Shown piece by piece: positions 25,696-35,139 of a DNA stretch of 64,000 bases (the first letter of the stretch is position 1; the number at the start of each line of letters is the position of its first letter). A program made the translations under genes and the position numbers. The DNA lies in NCBI RefSeq assembly GCF_900239185.1, contig NZ_OENA01000090.1:1-64000 (forward strand), in the 5' to 3' direction. Below the pieces are notes generated by a model. The model was not told where the DNA came from and searched no databases. It saw only the letters and a program-made list of their open reading frames with translations. This DNA is from Tenacibaculum finnmarkense (lineage in GTDB: Bacteria > Bacteroidota > Bacteroidia > Flavobacteriales > Flavobacteriaceae).

Positions 25696-26193
25696 TTATA
25701 AACTATTTAAAGCTGCTTGATAATTTGGCTGATCAGCAATTTCGCTTACTTGCTCTGTGTAAGTAACAGTTCCATTTTGGTCAATAATAACGATAGCGCG
25801 AGAATGTAAACCTGCTAAAGGACCATTTTCTATTTCTAATCCGTAATCTTTACCAAAACTTCCTGTTGAAAAATCAGATAACATAAGTACGTTTTCAATG
25901 CCTTCAGCTCCGCAAAAACGACCTTGAGCAAAAGGTAAATCTCTAGAAATACATAAAACTTTGGTGTTTTCTAAATCGGCTAATTTTTTATTAAATTCTC
26001 TTACAGAAGTAGCACAAGTTCCTGTATCGACACTAGGGAAGATGTTTAAAATTAATCTGCTACCTGAAAAATCTGCTAATTTTTTAATAGATAAATCGTT
26101 TGCCACTAAAGCGAAATCAGTTGCTTTACTACCAATTTCTGGTAAATTTCCTGTGGTATTTATTGGGTTTCCTTGTAGTGTTATTGAAGCCAT
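25696..26193 (-). CDS. tpx: Thiol peroxidase (atypical 2-Cys peroxiredoxin)
   Basis: Reduces hydrogen peroxide and alkyl hydroperoxides using thioredoxin. 165 aa, standard. The peroxidatic cysteine is C60 in SVDTGTCATSVREFN, the resolving cysteine is C94 in GRFCGAEGI, and the arginine of ALNSL-preceding dimer strands is in HSRAIVIID. It heads a six-gene operon, tpx-dgkA-ftsK-lolA-lptF-ribB, with gaps of 5, 27, 37, 86 and 2 bp. The start is the ATG at 26193. Confidence 0.96.
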   Translation of the reverse strand: MASITLQGNPINTTGNLPEIGSKATDFALVANDLSIKKLADFSGSRLILNIFPSVDTGTCATSVREFNKKLADLENTKVLCISRDLPFAQGRFCGAEGIENVLMLSDFSTGSFGKDYGLEIENGPLAGLHSRAIVIIDQNGTVTYTEQVSEIADQPNYQAALNSL

Positions 26194-26304
26194 TTTTTGT
26201 GTGTTTTTAGAAAACCAAAGATAATTAAATTAATTAAAAAATGAAGAAGATAAAGACCTAGCGTATTAAAAAAGTTATCTTCGCGCTTTGAAATAATATA
26301 AGAT

Positions 26305-27699
26305 TTGAATTTACAACAATATACATCAGAATTTAAATATAATTGGCAACTTGCTGCTCCTGTAATGCTCGGAATGTTAGGGCATACTTTTGTGAGTTTT
26401 GTTGATAATATAATGGTAGGGCAATTAGGAACGGCTGAATTAGCGGCAGTTTCTTTAGGAAACAGTTTTATGTTTATTGCCATGTCATTAGGAATTGGTT
26501 TTTCAACCGCAATAACCCCATTAATTGCTTCGGCAGATTCTTCTAATAATTTTAAAGAAGCAAAATCAGTATTTAAACACGGTTTGTTTTTATGTACCGT
26601 AATTGGAATTTTGATGTTTTTATTGGTGTTTTTTTCAAAGCCATTAATGTATTTAATGAAACAGCCAGTTGAGGTTGTAAAATTAGCCATTCCGTATTTA
26701 GATTTGGTTGCTTTTTCATTAATTCCAATGATTGTTTTTCAGGCGTTTAAGCAATTTAGTGATGGTTTGTCCATGACACGTTACCCAATGTACGCTACTA
26801 TTTTAGGAAATGTTTTAAACGTAATTTTAAATTATTTATTAATTTTCGGGAAGTTTGGTTTTCCAGAAATGGGAATTGTAGGAGCAGCTTACGGAACATT
26901 ATTCTCTAGGTTTGTAATGGTTTTACACCTTTGGTGGATGCTAACTCAAAAAGAACGCTCTAAGAAATTTGTAACAAATATTAAATTTTTTGTGCTAGAT
27001 AAATTAATGCTTCGAAAAATAATTAATTTAGGTGCGCCAAGTGCCATGCAAATGTTTTTTGAAGTAGGTATTTTCACCGCAGCTATTTGGTTGAGTGGTT
27101 TATTAGGACGAAATGCACAGGCAGCAAATCAGATTGCTTTAAATTTATCATCGATGACCTTTATGGTTGCAATGGGATTAAGCGTTGCTTCGATGATTCG
27201 GGTAGGAAATCAAAAAGGCTTGCAAAAATTTGTAGATTTACGAAGAATTGCCTTTTCAATTTTTTTACTAGGGATTCTTTTGGCGATTGTTTTTGCAACA
27301 TTATTTTACATATTTCATAAGTCGTTACCAAATTTATATATAGATTTAAGCGATGTCGAAAACTATGCTGACAATATGGAAGTAATGAAAACTGCTGCAA
27401 ATTTACTAATAGCTGCTGCAATTTTTCAAATATCAGACAGTATTCAAGTAGTTGTTTTAGGCGCTTTACGAGGTTTGCAAGACGTTAAAATACCTACAAT
27501 AATTACCTTTATATCGTATTGGATGGTTGGTTTTCCGATTAGTTATTTTTTAGGAACAGCAGAAACCTACGGAAGTTTTGGAATTTGGTTAGGATTATTA
27601 GCAGGTTTAACCACGGCATCTATTTTACTATTTATTCGATTTAATAGATTAACATTAAAATTAATTAAAGAAAATCCCGAAATTGTTGGGGATAAATAA
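26305..27699 (+). CDS. MATE-family multidrug/Na+ efflux transporter
   Basis: 464-aa inner-membrane exporter with twelve hydrophobic helices arranged as two bundles of six. The N-lobe begins WQLAAPVMLGMLGHTFVSFVDNIMVGQLG, the classic MATE opening, with the acidic residue in FVDNIMVG. The C-lobe begins LGAPSAMQMFFEVGIFTAA. It presumably exports cationic drugs or metabolites by Na+ or H+ antiport; substrate unknown. The first codon is TTG, with no in-frame ATG before residue 21, so this is a probable TTG start. It is followed 21 bp later by a small acidic gene, likely co-transcribed. Confidence 0.93.
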   Translation: MNLQQYTSEFKYNWQLAAPVMLGMLGHTFVSFVDNIMVGQLGTAELAAVSLGNSFMFIAMSLGIGFSTAITPLIASADSSNNFKEAKSVFKHGLFLCTVIGILMFLLVFFSKPLMYLMKQPVEVVKLAIPYLDLVAFSLIPMIVFQAFKQFSDGLSMTRYPMYATILGNVLNVILNYLLIFGKFGFPEMGIVGAAYGTLFSRFVMVLHLWWMLTQKERSKKFVTNIKFFVLDKLMLRKIINLGAPSAMQMFFEVGIFTAAIWLSGLLGRNAQAANQIALNLSSMTFMVAMGLSVASMIRVGNQKGLQKFVDLRRIAFSIFLLGILLAIVFATLFYIFHKSLPNLYIDLSDVENYADNMEVMKTAANLLIAAAIFQISDSIQVVVLGALRGLQDVKIPTIITFISYWMVGFPISYFLGTAETYGSFGIWLGLLAGLTTASILLFIRFNRLTLKLIKENPEIVGDK

Positions 27700-27720
27700 A
27701 ATATTAATACTACATTTTTT

Positions 27721-27945
27721 ATGGAATTACCTAAGTTTTTATTAGCAGATAACAGCAATCACCCAGAAGACGTTTTCGTTTTACATACCGAATATCCACG
27801 TTTTTTAATCAATTTAAAAGATGATGAAGTAGAGTGGTTTGAAGATTTATCAGGAGAAATGGAAGAAGATATAACAACAGAACTTGCCGATTTAATGGAT
27901 AAAGCAGGAGAGTTTTATGATAAAGAAATGGAAGGATTAGAGTAG
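27721..27945 (+). CDS. Small acidic conserved protein (74 aa)
   Basis: A soluble, strongly acidic protein. It opens MELPKFLLADNSNHPEDVFV, has YPRFLINLKDDEVEWFED in the middle, and ends in a Glu/Asp-rich helix (ITTELADLMDKAGEFYDKEM). The style is that of a conserved flavobacterial protein of unknown function. ATG start 21 bp after the MATE gene; followed by a hairpin terminator, which supports a real operon end. No domain recognised. Confidence 0.78.
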   Translation: MELPKFLLADNSNHPEDVFVLHTEYPRFLINLKDDEVEWFEDLSGEMEEDITTELADLMDKAGEFYDKEMEGLE

Positions 27946-27963
27946 TTTTTTTGAAAAAATCAG

Positions 27964-27997
27964 AAAAAAGCGTATAATATTTATTGTACGCTTTTTT
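27964..27997 (+). terminator. Terminator of the MATE operon
   Basis: AAAAAAGCGTA, loop TAATATTTATTG, TACGCTTTTTTT. Confidence 0.85.
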
Positions 27998-28018
27998 TAT
28001 TTTTTAAAAAATATTTTT

Positions 28019-28222
28019 CTTTAGAGCCTGTTTAAATTTCATCTAAAAACAGTTTTATATTATAAAACAAGAAATTGAATTTGTCAAACTAGAAGAGTTT
28101 CGCATCCTGATTTCTCATAGTTGTGCAATGCTGAAATAAATAGACCTCACAGGTTTTAAAAACCTGTGAGGTCTGAGAAGTTTAACTAAAACATTTATTT
28201 AATTTTTAAACAGGCTATAAAC
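28019..28222. mobile_element. MITE-like non-coding element with terminal inverted repeats
   Basis: The ends TTTAGAGCCTGTTTAAATTT (left) and the reverse complement of AAATTTTTAAACAGGCTATA (right) match over about 20 bp with few mismatches, enclosing about 200 bp with no reading frame. Inside is a nearly perfect hairpin at 28142-28174. This is the expected form of a miniature inverted-repeat element; no transposase of the matching type is in the window. Confidence 0.5.
28142..28174. repeat. 33-bp perfect palindrome
   Basis: AGACCTCACAGGTTTT, one central A, then the exact complement. A motif of this type is, from memory, common in intergenic regions of Bacteroidota. It sits inside the MITE-like element. 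Confidence 0.8.
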
Positions 28223-28277
28223 CGTTCTATAACATTTTCTGTAATATTTTTGTAAAATGTATCGGTAAGTATTTTTT

Positions 28278-28712
28278 TCATTTTTCAGTCACTTTTTTTG
28301 ATTTAACTAAACGTTTTAAGCAAATGTAGTTCCATAAAAATAATAGTACAGCTACTGGTATCGAAAATATAATAGCAGCTATAAAAATAAATGTAGCTCC
28401 TTTTAATATTGCTGAAATTATAGTATCTGTTGATAATTTTAATGAAATAGCTATAAATATACAGCTAAATAATAAGTTGATTAAATACATACAGATACAA
28501 ACTAAACTTATTTTTAGTTTAGTTTGTAATGTAGTTTTTTGAAATACTTGAATATAGCCATACGAATGAATGAGTATAGCAAAAAGGGTAATTATTAGAT
28601 GATAAATAAATGGAATTTCACCTAAATAAATTAATATTGATATATTTCCTATCACTATATTTAAAAATAGATAGCTAATATATAACGTTAAATTATTTTT
28701 TAGCACGCTCAA
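28278..28712 (-). CDS. Small integral membrane protein, unknown function
   Basis: 144 aa with four hydrophobic helices (LYISYLFLNIVIGNISILIYL, YHLIITLFAILIHSYGYI, ISLVCICMYLINLLFSCIFIAISL, GATFIFIAAIIFSIPVAVLLFLW) and a basic C-terminal tail (KRLVKSKKVTEK). The start is TTG 28712 or GTG 28706, both overlapping the last codons of mutS2 by about 14-20 bp, which suggests translational coupling. No family recognised. It is the last gene of the porin-lctP-lldD-mutS2 run. Confidence 0.65.
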   Translation of the reverse strand: MSVLKNNLTLYISYLFLNIVIGNISILIYLGEIPFIYHLIITLFAILIHSYGYIQVFQKTTLQTKLKISLVCICMYLINLLFSCIFIAISLKLSTDTIISAILKGATFIFIAAIIFSIPVAVLLFLWNYICLKRLVKSKKVTEK

Positions 28713-30900
28713 CCAATTCTAATTGTTCTAACTTTGCCTTGGTGGTAAAAATTCCATAATTTATAAAAACGGTTTTCTTTTCAATTTTATCAATCGTACC
28801 TACTGAATTACCATCAATTAAACGCACTCTATCATTTATTTTATAAACGTAGGCTGCTTTTTCAAGAGCTATTTTTTTGGCTTCTTCTTTTTTCTGTTCT
28901 CTAATTTTTATAACTTTTTGAAGCACTTCTTTTTCTGTTTTTTTGATGGCTTCTTTTTGTTTCTGATCTATAATTTTATCTTGTTTCTTTTCATCTTTTG
29001 ATAGTTTTTTAAGCGGTCCTTTTTTGATGCGTTTCGTGTTTTCGATAGCAACCCATTTAAAAAACTCAGTTGATAATTCTTTTTTATTATTTGTTTGAAA
29101 ATACTTATTTAACAGTTCGTTAGTTTTTCTTCCTAAAGAAAGCATTCGCTGATTATTATCGTATAATTCTTGAAAACCAGAAAGCTTACTTTGCATTTTT
29201 TCTTCCTTTTCCTGTAAACTATCAATATGTTCTTGTCCTTTCGATTTTTGTTTAACTAAGCTGTCAGAGGTTTTTTGCAAACGATTTCGTTCTTTCTGAA
29301 GATTAGAAATTGTTTTATCTAAACGAATTTTTTCAGTTTCAACCCTCTTTTTTGCCCTGTTGATAATGCTATACGGAATTCCATTTTTTTGCGCTACTTC
29401 AAAAGTAAATGAACTACCTGCTTGCCCGATAAATAATTTATACAACGGCTCTAAAGTACGCTCGTCAAACTGCATGTTTGCGTTGGTAACATTGTCTAAT
29501 TCGTTGGCTAAAACCTTTAAATTAGCATAATGTGTAGTAATAATCCCGAAGGCTTTTCGTTCATAAAACTCTTCCAAGAAAATTTCAGCCAAAGCACCTC
29601 CTAATTCAGGGTCAGAACCGGTACCAAATTCATCAATTAAAAACAAGGTGTTGTCGTTACATTTCTTTAAAAATGAACGCATATTTTTTAAGCGATAACT
29701 ATAAGTACTCAATTGGTTTTCTATGGATTGATTATCGCCTATATCAGTTAAAATAGTGTTGAATAACGTTGTTTCACTGCGTTCATGCACAGGAATTAAC
29801 AAACCACTTTGTAGCATTAATTGCAATAAACCAATGGTTTTTAAAGTAATACTTTTTCCACCGGCATTCGGTCCTGAAATAACAATAATTTGCTGTTTTT
29901 CATCTAATCGAATGGTTTGCGCAAAAGTTTCTTTATTTTGATCCTTATTTTTTTTCCATAAAACAGGATGAAAAGCATCTTTGAAAAACACTTTTTTATC
30001 CTTGGTTATTTTAGGTAATAATCCATTAATGCTTTTGGCATATTTAGCTTTTGCACCTACCGAATCTAAATGTGTTAAAAATACCAAATACTCCTCTAAT
30101 AAAGAAGTATAAGGATGAATTTTACTAGCTAAAGCTCTTAATATTTTAACAACTTCTTGCTTTTCTTCGTAAATTAAATTTTGCAATTCACGGCTATACG
30201 CTAAGGTTGCTTCAGGAGCAATATACACAATTGCTCCTGTTTTTGAAGACCCTAATAAACTCCCTTTTACCTTACGGCGATGCATAGCACTAACGGCTAA
30301 AACACGCTGATCATCAATAACGGTTTCTTTAATATCATCTAAATAACCGCTCGAAATATTTCTTATTAAAGCATGCGAAAAGCTTTCTGATATTTTCCCA
30401 CGAATGTTATTGACTTCTTTTCTGATTTGTTTTAAAACAGGCGATGCGTTGTCTGATACAGTACCGTGAGCAGTAATTATTTCTTTAATGCTGTCTGAAA
30501 TAAAAGTGGTAAATTGTATTTTATCACTTAAAGAAAATAGCGTAGGGTAGTAGGTTTGAAATTTTTTCAAGAACTTTTTTTGTTCATTGACTGTTTCGGT
30601 AACCGTAGCAACTCTTAAAAATGCTTCGGTTTCTAAAAAACTATTCTCAATAGCTAAACGACTTGTTTCTTGGGTGATATCTTCAAAAAAATGATTAGGA
30701 AGCCTGTTTTCGTTTTCAAAAGAAGCGAGGTATTCGTTTACTAAATTTAATTCGAAAAATAACTTTCTTTTATTAGCAATAGGCTGTATTTCAAGCGTTT
30801 TTTCTTTCCCTAAATTGGTAATACAATGTGCTGCAACTTGTTCTAAAACAGTTGTGAATTCTAAATCTTGAAGCGTTTTATCTGAAATATTGTGAATCAA
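28693..30900 (-). CDS. MutS2-like DNA mismatch repair family ATPase, no Smr domain
   Basis: 735 aa. The protein has the MutS2 layout: core and lever helices in the first 300 residues, the ATPase with Walker A GPNAGGKSITLKT near 337-344, TLFLIDEFGTGSDPELGGAL and ITTHYANLKVLA, then a long Lys/Glu coiled coil (about 510-680) and a small KOW-like end (VYKINDRVRLIDGNSVGTID). The C-terminal Smr nuclease domain of typical MutS2 (about 780 aa) is missing. In other bacteria MutS2 acts on recombination intermediates or stalled ribosomes rather than mismatches. The start is TTG 30900; no early ATG exists. It is 15 bp downstream of lldD, hence probably co-transcribed with lactate genes. Confidence 0.88.
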   Translation of the reverse strand: MIHNISDKTLQDLEFTTVLEQVAAHCITNLGKEKTLEIQPIANKRKLFFELNLVNEYLASFENENRLPNHFFEDITQETSRLAIENSFLETEAFLRVATVTETVNEQKKFLKKFQTYYPTLFSLSDKIQFTTFISDSIKEIITAHGTVSDNASPVLKQIRKEVNNIRGKISESFSHALIRNISSGYLDDIKETVIDDQRVLAVSAMHRRKVKGSLLGSSKTGAIVYIAPEATLAYSRELQNLIYEEKQEVVKILRALASKIHPYTSLLEEYLVFLTHLDSVGAKAKYAKSINGLLPKITKDKKVFFKDAFHPVLWKKNKDQNKETFAQTIRLDEKQQIIVISGPNAGGKSITLKTIGLLQLMLQSGLLIPVHERSETTLFNTILTDIGDNQSIENQLSTYSYRLKNMRSFLKKCNDNTLFLIDEFGTGSDPELGGALAEIFLEEFYERKAFGIITTHYANLKVLANELDNVTNANMQFDERTLEPLYKLFIGQAGSSFTFEVAQKNGIPYSIINRAKKRVETEKIRLDKTISNLQKERNRLQKTSDSLVKQKSKGQEHIDSLQEKEEKMQSKLSGFQELYDNNQRMLSLGRKTNELLNKYFQTNNKKELSTEFFKWVAIENTKRIKKGPLKKLSKDEKKQDKIIDQKQKEAIKKTEKEVLQKVIKIREQKKEEAKKIALEKAAYVYKINDRVRLIDGNSVGTIDKIEKKTVFINYGIFTTKAKLEQLELVERAKK

Positions 30901-30915
30901 AAAAGTAGTGTTTTT

Positions 30916-32067
30916 TTATTTTTTTATTAAAAAATTAGGTAAATCTTCCACTTTTTCACAACAAATTTGTTCCATTACTTGTTGAAATTCTCTTTTAAGA
31001 ATAGCAGCTACTTGATCGCCTCCTTTTTTTCCTAAAGCTCCTGTTCCATACATAAAAGGACGCCCAAGAAATGTGAAATCAGCTCCTGAAGCCATAACTC
31101 TAGCAACATCAGGACCAGTACGCATACCGCCATCCATCATTATTTGTATTTGTCCTTTGAATTTTTTAACAATAGGATGTAGTGTTTTTATACTAGAAGG
31201 TCCGGCGTCTAATTGTCGTCCTCCGTGGTTTGAAACGATAATACCATCAATACCTAAATCAACTGCTTTTTGAGCATCTTGACAACTAGCAATTCCTTTG
31301 ATGATTATTTTCCCGTCCCATTTGTCTTGAATTCTTTTAATTTTATCAACATTCAATCTTCCTGAAAAAGTAGCATCCATAAAAGAACCTAACTGCTGTA
31401 AATCCATCCCTTTAGGCATGTATTTTTCCATGGTATCAAAAGAAGGAATCCCGTTCATTAATGTTTCAAAAGCCCATTGAGGTTTTCTCATTACTTCTAT
31501 AATGTTTCTTAACATCATTTTAGGAGGCATTCCTAATCCGTTATAAATATCTTTAGGACGGTATCCGAAGGTAGGTACATCTGCTAGTAAAACTAACACA
31601 TTACAACCATTATCTTTGGCTCTTTTTAAAATATCATCAGTAATAGTATTATCCGCAGGATGGTATAATTGATACCAGAAATTACCATTGGTTATTTTAG
31701 CGGCTTTTTCAATACTTAAAGTGGTTACCGTACTTAGCATAAAAGGAATGTTGTGGTCTACCGATGTTTTTGCTAAAATTTCAGCGGTTTTAGGCCACAT
31801 TAATGACTGTAAACCAACAGGGCAAATACCAATAGGCGCATCATATTCGTGCCCAAACAACACTTTTTTAGTGCTTGAACCTACGTGTTTATTTAAATAT
31901 TGAGGCATCAATTCGATGTCTCTAATTTCTTTGGTGTTTTTATAGACGTTTAAATCATCATTACAACCTTCAGTTAAGTATTCATAAGAAAACTTAGGCA
32001 TTCTTTTTTTCGATTTTACACGAAGATGTTCTATTGACGGATAATTGGTATTTATATTAAAAGACAT
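30916..32067 (-). CDS. lldD: FMN-dependent L-lactate dehydrogenase / alpha-hydroxy acid oxidase
   Basis: 383-aa flavoenzyme oxidising L-lactate to pyruvate and passing electrons to the respiratory chain. The active-site signature SNHGGRQLD contains the catalytic His281, and the FMN region MDGGMRTGPDVARVMASGADFTFLGRPFMYG follows. The N-terminus MSFNINTNYPSIEHLRVKSK fits the family. The family also includes glycolate and mandelate oxidases, but the adjoining L-lactate permease 25 bp upstream makes lactate by far the likeliest substrate. Confidence 0.93.
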   Translation of the reverse strand: MSFNINTNYPSIEHLRVKSKKRMPKFSYEYLTEGCNDDLNVYKNTKEIRDIELMPQYLNKHVGSSTKKVLFGHEYDAPIGICPVGLQSLMWPKTAEILAKTSVDHNIPFMLSTVTTLSIEKAAKITNGNFWYQLYHPADNTITDDILKRAKDNGCNVLVLLADVPTFGYRPKDIYNGLGMPPKMMLRNIIEVMRKPQWAFETLMNGIPSFDTMEKYMPKGMDLQQLGSFMDATFSGRLNVDKIKRIQDKWDGKIIIKGIASCQDAQKAVDLGIDGIIVSNHGGRQLDAGPSSIKTLHPIVKKFKGQIQIMMDGGMRTGPDVARVMASGADFTFLGRPFMYGTGALGKKGGDQVAAILKREFQQVMEQICCEKVEDLPNFLIKK

Positions 32068-32092
32068 TGTTTTGTTTGTTTTTTTAAAAATA

Positions 32093-33832
32093 TTATTTTA
32101 CAGCAGGCACAACAACTAAAGGATCTGTAATTCCTAAAAGGTATATCATAATAACACCTATAACTCCTGCAAAAATTACGTAATATAATGTAGGGATTAT
32201 TGTTTTTCTTAAAATATCACCTTCTTTACCTAAAAGCCCAACAGTTGCCGAAGCAGCTACAATATTGTGTATTGCAATCATGTTTCCTGCGGCAGCACCT
32301 ACAGCTTGTAAGGCTACTAAAATAGCGCCTGAAACACCTAACGACATGGCTGTTGAAAATTGAAATTGAGAAAGCATCATGTTACTTACCGTATTACTTC
32401 CTGCAATAAAAGCACCCATCGCTCCAATAGTAGGGGCAAATATAGGATATACTTTTCCTACATTATCGGCAACAAATTCTGCCATGGCAATTGGCATACT
32501 AGCAATATTTAAATCGTTAACTCCTGAGTTAATTAAAATTCGAACCATCGGAACGGTAAATACTAAAACAAACCCTGCGCTAATTAAAGTTTTGGTCGAT
32601 TCTCCAATAGCACTCGATAATTGTTTTGGTTTCATACCGTGTATAAAATAGGTTAAAATAACCACCAAGACCATAATTCCTCCAGGTAAATATAAAGGAG
32701 AAAAACTTCCATTAATACCTTCTTGATTTAAAATGTTTTTAAAATTAATGTTGATATATTTTAAAACACTACCAATTCCTAATTCAGGGATTCTACTTAA
32801 AACTAAAAGTACAGCAACTAATAAATAAGGAAGCCACGCTTTTGTTAAAGACATCTTAGATGCTTTAATATCATCAGTTAAAGTATCTACTTTTTCTTGT
32901 AAGTTTCCTAACCATTCGCTAGGCCATAAAGAACTTTCAGGAAAATCCCACTGTTTTTTTGGTGTTAAAAAATTATTTTTAGCTGCTAAAACTACAATTG
33001 GTAAACCAACTAAAGCACCTATAATAGATGGGAATTCAGCTCCTAAATAAACACCTGTTAGAGCGTAAGGAATAGTAAATGCCAATCCTGATAAAATAGC
33101 GAAAGGTAAAATTTCAAGCCCTTCTTTCCATGATTTGTTTTTTCCAAAAAAGCGGGTCATCATAACACACATAAATAACGGAATAAATGTTCCTACAATG
33201 GCATGTGTAATGGCTACTTCTGAAATAATAGTTTGTAAAAAAATATCCCAAGAACTTCCGTTTTCGGCTAATTGCTGTCCTATTGTTTGATGATCTAAAC
33301 CACCTTTAACACCAATTAATACCGGTGTTCCTACTGCTCCAAAAGAAACAGGCGTGCTTTGAATCATCATTCCAATAGTTATGGCTGCCATTGCAGGAAA
33401 CCCTAAACCAACTAAAAGCGGTGCACATATTGCCGCTGGAGTTCCAAAACCTGAAGCGCCTTCTATAAAACAGCCAAATAACCAAGCAATGATAATTACT
33501 TGAATTCGTCTGTCGGGGCTAACGTTAATAAACCCTTCTCGAATAGCTTTTATGGCGCCTGAGTTTTTAAGAGTATTTAAAAGTAAAATAGCACCGAAAA
33601 CAATCCAAAGGATAGAGGCGGTGTAAATTAAACCTTGTAAGGTTGATGCAAAAACTCTTTCTACAGGAACTTGCCATGCAAATAAAGCGATTAATGCCAC
33701 TAAAAGATAAATAATAGGCATGGTTTTTTTTGCAGACCAACGCAGACCAACTAATAAAATAGCGGAGACTAAAATTGGTGAAAAGGCTAATAATGCTTGT
33801 ATAAAAATGCTGTCTTTGATAAAATCACCCAT
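32093..33832 (-). CDS. lctP: L-lactate permease (LctP family)
   Basis: 579-aa inner-membrane lactate/H+ symporter with 12-14 hydrophobic helices. Family features include FGCFIEGASGFGTPAAICAP in the first third and APTIGAMGAFIAGSNTVSNMMLSQFQ near the C-terminus, both hallmark loops of LctP. It lies 26 bp after the porin and 25 bp before lldD, giving an outer-membrane to cytoplasm lactate route in one operon. Confidence 0.95.
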   Translation of the reverse strand: MGDFIKDSIFIQALLAFSPILVSAILLVGLRWSAKKTMPIIYLLVALIALFAWQVPVERVFASTLQGLIYTASILWIVFGAILLLNTLKNSGAIKAIREGFINVSPDRRIQVIIIAWLFGCFIEGASGFGTPAAICAPLLVGLGFPAMAAITIGMMIQSTPVSFGAVGTPVLIGVKGGLDHQTIGQQLAENGSSWDIFLQTIISEVAITHAIVGTFIPLFMCVMMTRFFGKNKSWKEGLEILPFAILSGLAFTIPYALTGVYLGAEFPSIIGALVGLPIVVLAAKNNFLTPKKQWDFPESSLWPSEWLGNLQEKVDTLTDDIKASKMSLTKAWLPYLLVAVLLVLSRIPELGIGSVLKYININFKNILNQEGINGSFSPLYLPGGIMVLVVILTYFIHGMKPKQLSSAIGESTKTLISAGFVLVFTVPMVRILINSGVNDLNIASMPIAMAEFVADNVGKVYPIFAPTIGAMGAFIAGSNTVSNMMLSQFQFSTAMSLGVSGAILVALQAVGAAAGNMIAIHNIVAASATVGLLGKEGDILRKTIIPTLYYVIFAGVIGVIMIYLLGITDPLVVVPAVK

Positions 33833-33858
33833 ATATTAATGTTGTATTATATTTTTAA

Positions 33859-35088
33859 TTAAAATAAAATTTGCGCCTGAAGTGTTACTAAATTAGTAGT
33901 AGTATTGGCAAAGTTATTATCTTTTTGATACTCAATAGAAAGCTTCGAATTATGCCCGCTTAAAAAAACGTTTGCACCTATTTTTGTCGAATTATATTCG
34001 GTGTTTTGCAAGGCATCGGCAGTTCTGTACGAATGTGCTACAAATGGCTGTACTCTAAATTTATTGTTTTTACTAGGGATTAAATAACCAACATGCCCAT
34101 AAACCATGTTTCCAGAAGCATAAGGACCAAAATTATAGTTGCTACCGTAATCGTTATTTTGATATTGCGCATAAGCCGATATCGCGCCATTATAAAGTGG
34201 TGCGTCATAGTAAGCATCTACTGAAAAAATATTAACATCATGCCCAATATTGCTATTCGCCGCATTTTTAGAGACGACTCCATTAGGGTGCGCAAAAAAA
34301 CCTGCACCGATATTAAATACTTTTTTTGCCCCAAGATACGTTCCTGCCATGTATGGAAGTAACGATTTTTCTTGGTCAAGAAAATTATAGTCAAAATATC
34401 CCGAAAAAGTTTTACCGGCATCTCTTGAACCTAATACTTTATTGCCTTGATATCTGATAGAATTTGCGACTAATTCGGCTTTATCTAAGGTAGAAATAGT
34501 AGCTTCGTTAACACTAAAACGATAGTTAACTCTGTCTAAAGATCCTTTGATAAAAACACCTAATTGCCTAGCAAACTGATCGGCAAGACCAACGGTAGCC
34601 CACGATGAACGATTGTTCGATAAGGTAACCATATTGGTTGACGATTGATTGTTTAGCCTTGAAATTCCGTTGTAATAATGAAGCCCACCACCTAAGTATA
34701 AATGTTCTCCAAATACTTTGTACTGAAGGTAGGCATCATGAAGAAATAACTGAGACGATTCGCCTTTTCCAACAGGGCTTAATCCTTTGTTGTTAAATGA
34801 ATTAAGCCCTAAGTGAAACAGTACTAGAAAATCTTTGTTAATTTGTGAAAACGCAATTAATCGAGCCCTTCGTAATTGAAAAGAGGTTTTAGAAACATCG
34901 CTAGGTACGTCATTATTGTATTTTGCTTGAACTTGTAAGAAACTGATAAATCGTAAATATTTATCGCCTTTTTGGTCAAATTTAATTTTAAATCCTCCTT
35001 TATAATCTGGAGACATTTGCCCGAAACTAATTCCTATGGAAAGTAGTAGTAAGGCTATTGTAGCCTTGGTTTTTTTTATTTTTAACAT
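33859..35088 (-). CDS. Outer-membrane porin (phosphate-selective porin O/P-like)
   Basis: 409 aa. Signal peptide residues 1-23 (TIALLLLSIGISFGQ). The mature chain alternates polar and hydrophobic residues and ends in FKNFANTTTNLVTLQAQILF-type aromatic C-terminus, as outer-membrane barrels do. The stretch LRFISFLQVQAKYNND and SFQLRRARLIAFSQINKDF resemble the opening of OprP/OprO-type porins. Position at the head of the lactate operon suggests it admits lactate or other small organic acids. It is divergent from ung. Confidence 0.82.
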   Translation of the reverse strand: MLKIKKTKATIALLLLSIGISFGQMSPDYKGGFKIKFDQKGDKYLRFISFLQVQAKYNNDVPSDVSKTSFQLRRARLIAFSQINKDFLVLFHLGLNSFNNKGLSPVGKGESSQLFLHDAYLQYKVFGEHLYLGGGLHYYNGISRLNNQSSTNMVTLSNNRSSWATVGLADQFARQLGVFIKGSLDRVNYRFSVNEATISTLDKAELVANSIRYQGNKVLGSRDAGKTFSGYFDYNFLDQEKSLLPYMAGTYLGAKKVFNIGAGFFAHPNGVVSKNAANSNIGHDVNIFSVDAYYDAPLYNGAISAYAQYQNNDYGSNYNFGPYASGNMVYGHVGYLIPSKNNKFRVQPFVAHSYRTADALQNTEYNSTKIGANVFLSGHNSKLSIEYQKDNNFANTTTNLVTLQAQILF

Positions 35089-35139
35089 ATTTGTAAAAAT
35101 AACATTTTTTTATAATATTTGAAAGAAATTTAAAAAATT

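Noticed and set aside
26181..26690. Minus-strand frame of 169 codons opposite the MATE gene start
   Set aside because: Antisense to clear MATE coding sequence and overlapping the tpx start; no recognisable domain.
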